Origin: Collimonas fungivorans
GTDB lineage: Bacteria > Pseudomonadota > Gammaproteobacteria > Burkholderiales > Burkholderiaceae_D
Assembly: GCF_001584145.1 (NCBI RefSeq)
Contig: NZ_CP013232.1
Coordinates: 248,001-312,000, forward strand
DNA length: 64,000 bases
Direction: 5' to 3'
The translations under genes and the position numbers were made by a program. The notes under the pieces were generated by a model that saw only the letters and a list, made by a program, of their open reading frames with translations, made no database searches and was not told where the DNA came from. Below are positions 61,813 through 64,000 of the stretch, piece after piece (positions within the stretch are counted from its first letter, which is position 1; each line of letters opens with the position of its first letter).

Positions 61813-62604
61813 ATGATCATCACGGTTTTCAGCGAAGACGAATTTGCCAAACGCTCAATCATTGCGCTCAGCCTGGCTGCATATTGCGCGCAGAGCCAGC
61901 GCAGGGTGCTGCTGGCAGACGCCACGTCGTTGCAGTATGCATTGGGCTGGAATACTCGGCGCAGGGCTGTCGGCGGCAAGCAGAAGGTTACTGTGCGCGG
62001 CAGCGCAGACCTGGAGTCGGACCTGGAAAATCCGGCATCCTACTATCGGGTGCACTATCCGGAAACGGTGGTCGATGCCGATGGCAGCGATGCGCGCAGC
62101 ACCAACGCAGCGCTGGTCGTCACCGATGTGCTGGTGATTCCGATCCATTCTCGCCAGGATTGCAACCGGCAGGCGCTGATCGAGCGCATCGAAGCCGCGC
62201 GGTTGTTTAATCCGGCGTTGCGGATACTGGTGGTCGAAGTCCAGTCCATCAGTGCGTTTGGCGCCACCGCCAACACGGAAACCAGCCCGGCCGAAACCCT
62301 GGCAAAGGAAATCCTGACCGCAACGCTTGCCGATACGGTAATCCACGAGTGGATAGATGACCGTCGCATCTTTGATCGGGGCTTAAGCGTATTCGAGGCA
62401 AACCCGCGCAACGAACGGGCGGTTGCCGAGATCAGGAATCTTCACCAGGAAATCGCGCAAGCGAGGAGCCAGCCGGTCGAGCAGACGGCCAACAGCCTGG
62501 CCATATTGCATGCCCTGCAGAGAAGGACGCAGGAAAAAGAACTGTGCCATGTCGGCATTGACGTACTTCAACAGCAACCCGGTCGTCTGGATAGTGCCGG
62601 TTGA
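61813..62604 (+). CDS. ParA/MinD-like protein lacking the P-loop
   Basis: A 263-residue protein whose layout follows ParA-type ATPases: an initial strand (MIITVFS), a helix (SIIALSLAAYCAQSQRRVLL), then ADATSLQYALGWNTRR in place of the usual VDADPQGSALDW, and a late segment VLVIPIHSRQDCNRQAL...IEAARLFNPALRILVV like the ParA switch-II/partner helix region. The Walker A loop KGGVGKT is replaced by EDEFAKR, so nucleotide binding is doubtful. It may be a pseudo-enzyme or a regulatory partner. The N-terminal ATG at 61813 has AGACAGCAGG upstream at a long distance. It is monocistronic, followed by a GGGTCAGAGT palindrome. Confidence 0.65.
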   Translation: MIITVFSEDEFAKRSIIALSLAAYCAQSQRRVLLADATSLQYALGWNTRRRAVGGKQKVTVRGSADLESDLENPASYYRVHYPETVVDADGSDARSTNAALVVTDVLVIPIHSRQDCNRQALIERIEAARLFNPALRILVVEVQSISAFGATANTETSPAETLAKEILTATLADTVIHEWIDDRRIFDRGLSVFEANPRNERAVAEIRNLHQEIAQARSQPVEQTANSLAILHALQRRTQEKELCHVGIDVLQQQPGRLDSAG

Positions 62605-62630
62605 AGCGGCAGCATCTGCTCCGCGGATCA

Positions 62631-62688
62631 TTAATTAGGGTCAGAGTCGAATTTTTTGAAAAAGAAATTCGACTCTGACCCTAATTAA
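62631..62688. repeat. Palindromic repeat with GGGTCAGAGT core, copy 2
   Basis: Perfect 24-base arms (62631-62654 and 62665-62688) around a 10-base loop, 26 bases after the ParA-like gene and 16 bases before the convergent DUF1993 stop. The TTAAT/ATTAA ends and the core match the copy at 54051-54116 in form. It could also serve as a terminator, but its perfection suggests a mobile REP/MITE-type element. Confidence 0.78.
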
Positions 62689-62704
62689 TTCTGATTAATT
62701 GCTG

Positions 62705-63229
62705 CTAGGCCGGTTCCATTTCGAAATGGCCGAGATAATCCAGTTTGCCTACGGCCACTCCCTTGTTCCGCAAGATGGCGTGTGCGGTAGCTATGTGAAA
62801 GAAAAAATTCGGCACGGTGAACGTGAGCAGGTAGGCATCGCCCTGCATGGTGGTTTTTAACTTGCCGAAAGCCAGGGTAACCGAACGCGTTTCGCTTCCA
62901 TGCAAATCCTCTGGCCGCACGCTTTCCAGGAACGCTATCGTCTTTGTTACCCGCGCCTGTAACTCAGGCAATGTTGTCTCGTTGTCTTCAAAGCGCGGTG
63001 CTTCGAGCGCCGACAAACGGCCGATTGCGTTTTTCGAGGTATCGCTGGCGCGCTGGATCTGCCCGGCCAGCGATAGCATGTCCGGCGCCAGTTTTGCGTT
63101 GACCATCTCGGCGGGGTCGAGATGGCTGGCCTTGGCATGGGCCTCCGCTTTCTCCAGATAGCCCGCAAGCACACCCAGGCCGCGCACGAACACGGGAACG
63201 GAAATTTGATACATCGATAAGGACTGCAT
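62705..63229 (-). CDS. DUF1993 family protein
   Basis: A 174-residue helical protein of the DUF1993 family, related in fold to DinB-like four-helix bundles. It begins MYQISVPVFVRGLGVLAGYLEKA and has the late FTVPNFFFHIATAHAILRNKGV block typical of the family; a fungal-bacterial distribution is known but no function. I chose ATG 63229, which has GGAGCC upstream; 63256 would add nine residues. It lies downstream of the Prc gene terminator and should have its own promoter. Confidence 0.87.
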   Translation of the reverse strand: MQSLSMYQISVPVFVRGLGVLAGYLEKAEAHAKASHLDPAEMVNAKLAPDMLSLAGQIQRASDTSKNAIGRLSALEAPRFEDNETTLPELQARVTKTIAFLESVRPEDLHGSETRSVTLAFGKLKTTMQGDAYLLTFTVPNFFFHIATAHAILRNKGVAVGKLDYLGHFEMEPA

Positions 63230-63325
63230 GTCAGGCTCCAAAAAGGATGGCTTCAAGCCAGGACCATCATCCTATCCGTTTTGGAGCGATGCCGCATTCC
63301 AACGGTTATCCATGCCAGGAGCAAA

Positions 63326-63355
63326 AAAAAAGACAGGGCAGGGCCTGTCTTTTTT
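63326..63355 (-). terminator. Intrinsic terminator after the Prc-type protease gene
   Basis: A-run, GACAGG, a 6-base loop, CCTGTC and a T-run give a symmetrical hairpin that can terminate on either strand. On the minus strand it follows the protease stop by about 37 bases and ends in eight or more U residues. Confidence 0.85.
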
Positions 63356-63392
63356 ATCATGCATCAATCGCTGGTCTGCTCTGCCGGACCGG

Positions 63393-64000
63393 TCATTTCC
63401 CCTTGGCCGGCTGCTGCACCGCGAATTTCGTATTCGCCTTGAGCAGGTCCGATTCGTCGCCGAGGATTTGCGCGGCTTCATTCAGCAACACGTCCTTGGC
63501 GTTCTTTTGCGCCTTTTCCGCTGCCAGGTCCGCGCTCAAGCTGCGTTCGTTGGCTTGCAGGCCGTCGTCCTGGCGGTTGAGATCGGCTGCATCGGCAGCA
63601 TCCTTGTCTTTGCCGTCGCCGCCGTCGCCAGCCTTGCCGCGCGCCTTCAGGCGGGCTTCCTGCTGGTTCATTTCAGTGCGGCGGTCGGTTTCGTTAAGCG
63701 AGATGACGCGCTTCTTGCGCAGCGTATTCACCTCGGTCACGTCTTCCAGGAAACGCTGGAAGTCCTTGTCCTTTTCGACGCGCGCATCGTGCCGGCTCTG
63801 GATCTGCGGCAGCAGGCCCTTCACGTCGCCGACAGGAGTGTAGTCGGCGGCCTTCACCTGCGACCATGGCAAGGCGTTGTCGTAGCTCGATTCGCCAAAA
63901 CTCTCGGGATCCGAGAAGCCCGGCAAGCTGACGTCCGGGGTCACGCCGCGCAGCTGGGTAGTGCCGCCGTTGATGCGGAAAAACTGGGCGATGGTCATCT
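63393..64000 (-). CDS. prc: Tail-specific (carboxy-terminal processing) protease, 5' end cut by the window edge
   Basis: The last 202 codons of a Prc/Tsp-type periplasmic protease, a PDZ-containing S41 serine peptidase that degrades proteins with non-polar C-termini and processes PBP3. The first visible segment, MTIAQFFRINGG followed by TTQLRGVTPDVSLPG, is the end of the S41 domain. Next comes the Prc-specific C-terminal extension (residues about 35-200 of the fragment), rich in Lys, Asp and Ala with a low-complexity GDGGDGKDKDAADAAD stretch. The gene continues past base 64000; the Met at 63998 is internal. A strong terminator follows. Confidence 0.88.
   Translation of the reverse strand, partial: MTIAQFFRINGGTTQLRGVTPDVSLPGFSDPESFGESSYDNALPWSQVKAADYTPVGDVKGLLPQIQSRHDARVEKDKDFQRFLEDVTEVNTLRKKRVISLNETDRRTEMNQQEARLKARGKAGDGGDGKDKDAADAADLNRQDDGLQANERSLSADLAAEKAQKNAKDVLLNEAAQILGDESDLLKANTKFAVQQPAKGK

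Noticed and set aside
1..64000. tRNA, rRNA, CRISPR array, prophage or insertion sequence
   Set aside because: No cloverleaf-like sequence, regularly spaced repeat array, integrase, transposase or phage structural gene was recognised by reading; the only repeat elements are short palindromes and tandem duplications.

Overview
The window is a GC-rich chromosomal segment, densely coded on both strands, with the gene repertoire of a soil betaproteobacterium. The mix of exported hydrolases, DUF1302/DUF1329 proteins, Udh-type uronate oxidation and REP-like palindromes suggests Burkholderiales, most likely Oxalobacteraceae (Collimonas-like). That assignment is inference from gene content; no rRNA, tRNA, CRISPR array, prophage or intact insertion sequence was seen.

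Region 1 (1-12.2 kb): the 5' part of a SNF2 helicase gene overlapping a 2-keto-4-pentenoate hydratase-like gene, two tandem exported S9 peptidases (oligopeptidase B and a prolyl-oligopeptidase relative), a secreted GH101/GH129-like glycosidase, a lipoprotein phosphodiesterase and a secreted alpha/beta hydrolase. Region 2 (12.3-28.7 kb): an AraC regulator divergent from a long run of FAD oxidase, MFS transporter, PLP-fold protein, aldehyde dehydrogenase, DUF1329, DUF1302, RND/MMPL transporter and YCF48-like protein, followed by a neutral ceramidase and a membrane-anchored unknown. I read it as a system that moves and oxidises a hydrophobic or aromatic substrate across the envelope; the substrate is unknown.

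Region 3 (28.8-31.9 kb): an NTF2-like gene plus an XRE/MmyB regulator, a DUF3455 lipoprotein and an orphan amino-acid-type binding protein. Region 4 (31.9-43.7 kb): a nucleoside-salvage locus with two exported nucleoside hydrolases (one frame-broken), an alpha/beta hydrolase, a TonB-dependent receptor, a GntR regulator and a complete BMP-type nucleoside ABC transporter. Region 5 (43.7-48.2 kb): a PhnB-like VOC protein, a JmjC-like cupin, a second small-enzyme plus XRE/MmyB pair, a small membrane protein and an exported NTF2-like protein.

Region 6 (48.4-60.5 kb): a hexuronate/aldarate oxidation locus. It encodes uronate dehydrogenase, a four-gene ABC transporter, ketoglutarate-semialdehyde dehydrogenase, 5-dehydro-4-deoxyglucarate dehydratase, a FadR-type GntR regulator, an aldarate-type MFS transporter, galactarate dehydratase and a beta-propeller lactonase. 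Together these convert galacturonate through lactone, galactarate and ketodeoxyglucarate to 2-oxoglutarate. A 19-base motif recurs upstream of three transcription units here. Region 7 (60.5-64 kb): a questin-oxidase-like protein, a ParA-like protein without a P-loop, a DUF1993 protein and the 3' end of a Prc-type protease gene.

Three points stand out. Both MmyB-type regulator modules carry the same ATTAC-N7-GTAAT palindrome upstream. Three genes each appear to lack exactly one base in a short G/C run, which could be sequence error or real decay. Two long perfect palindromes with a GGGTCAGAGT core lie in intergenic DNA.
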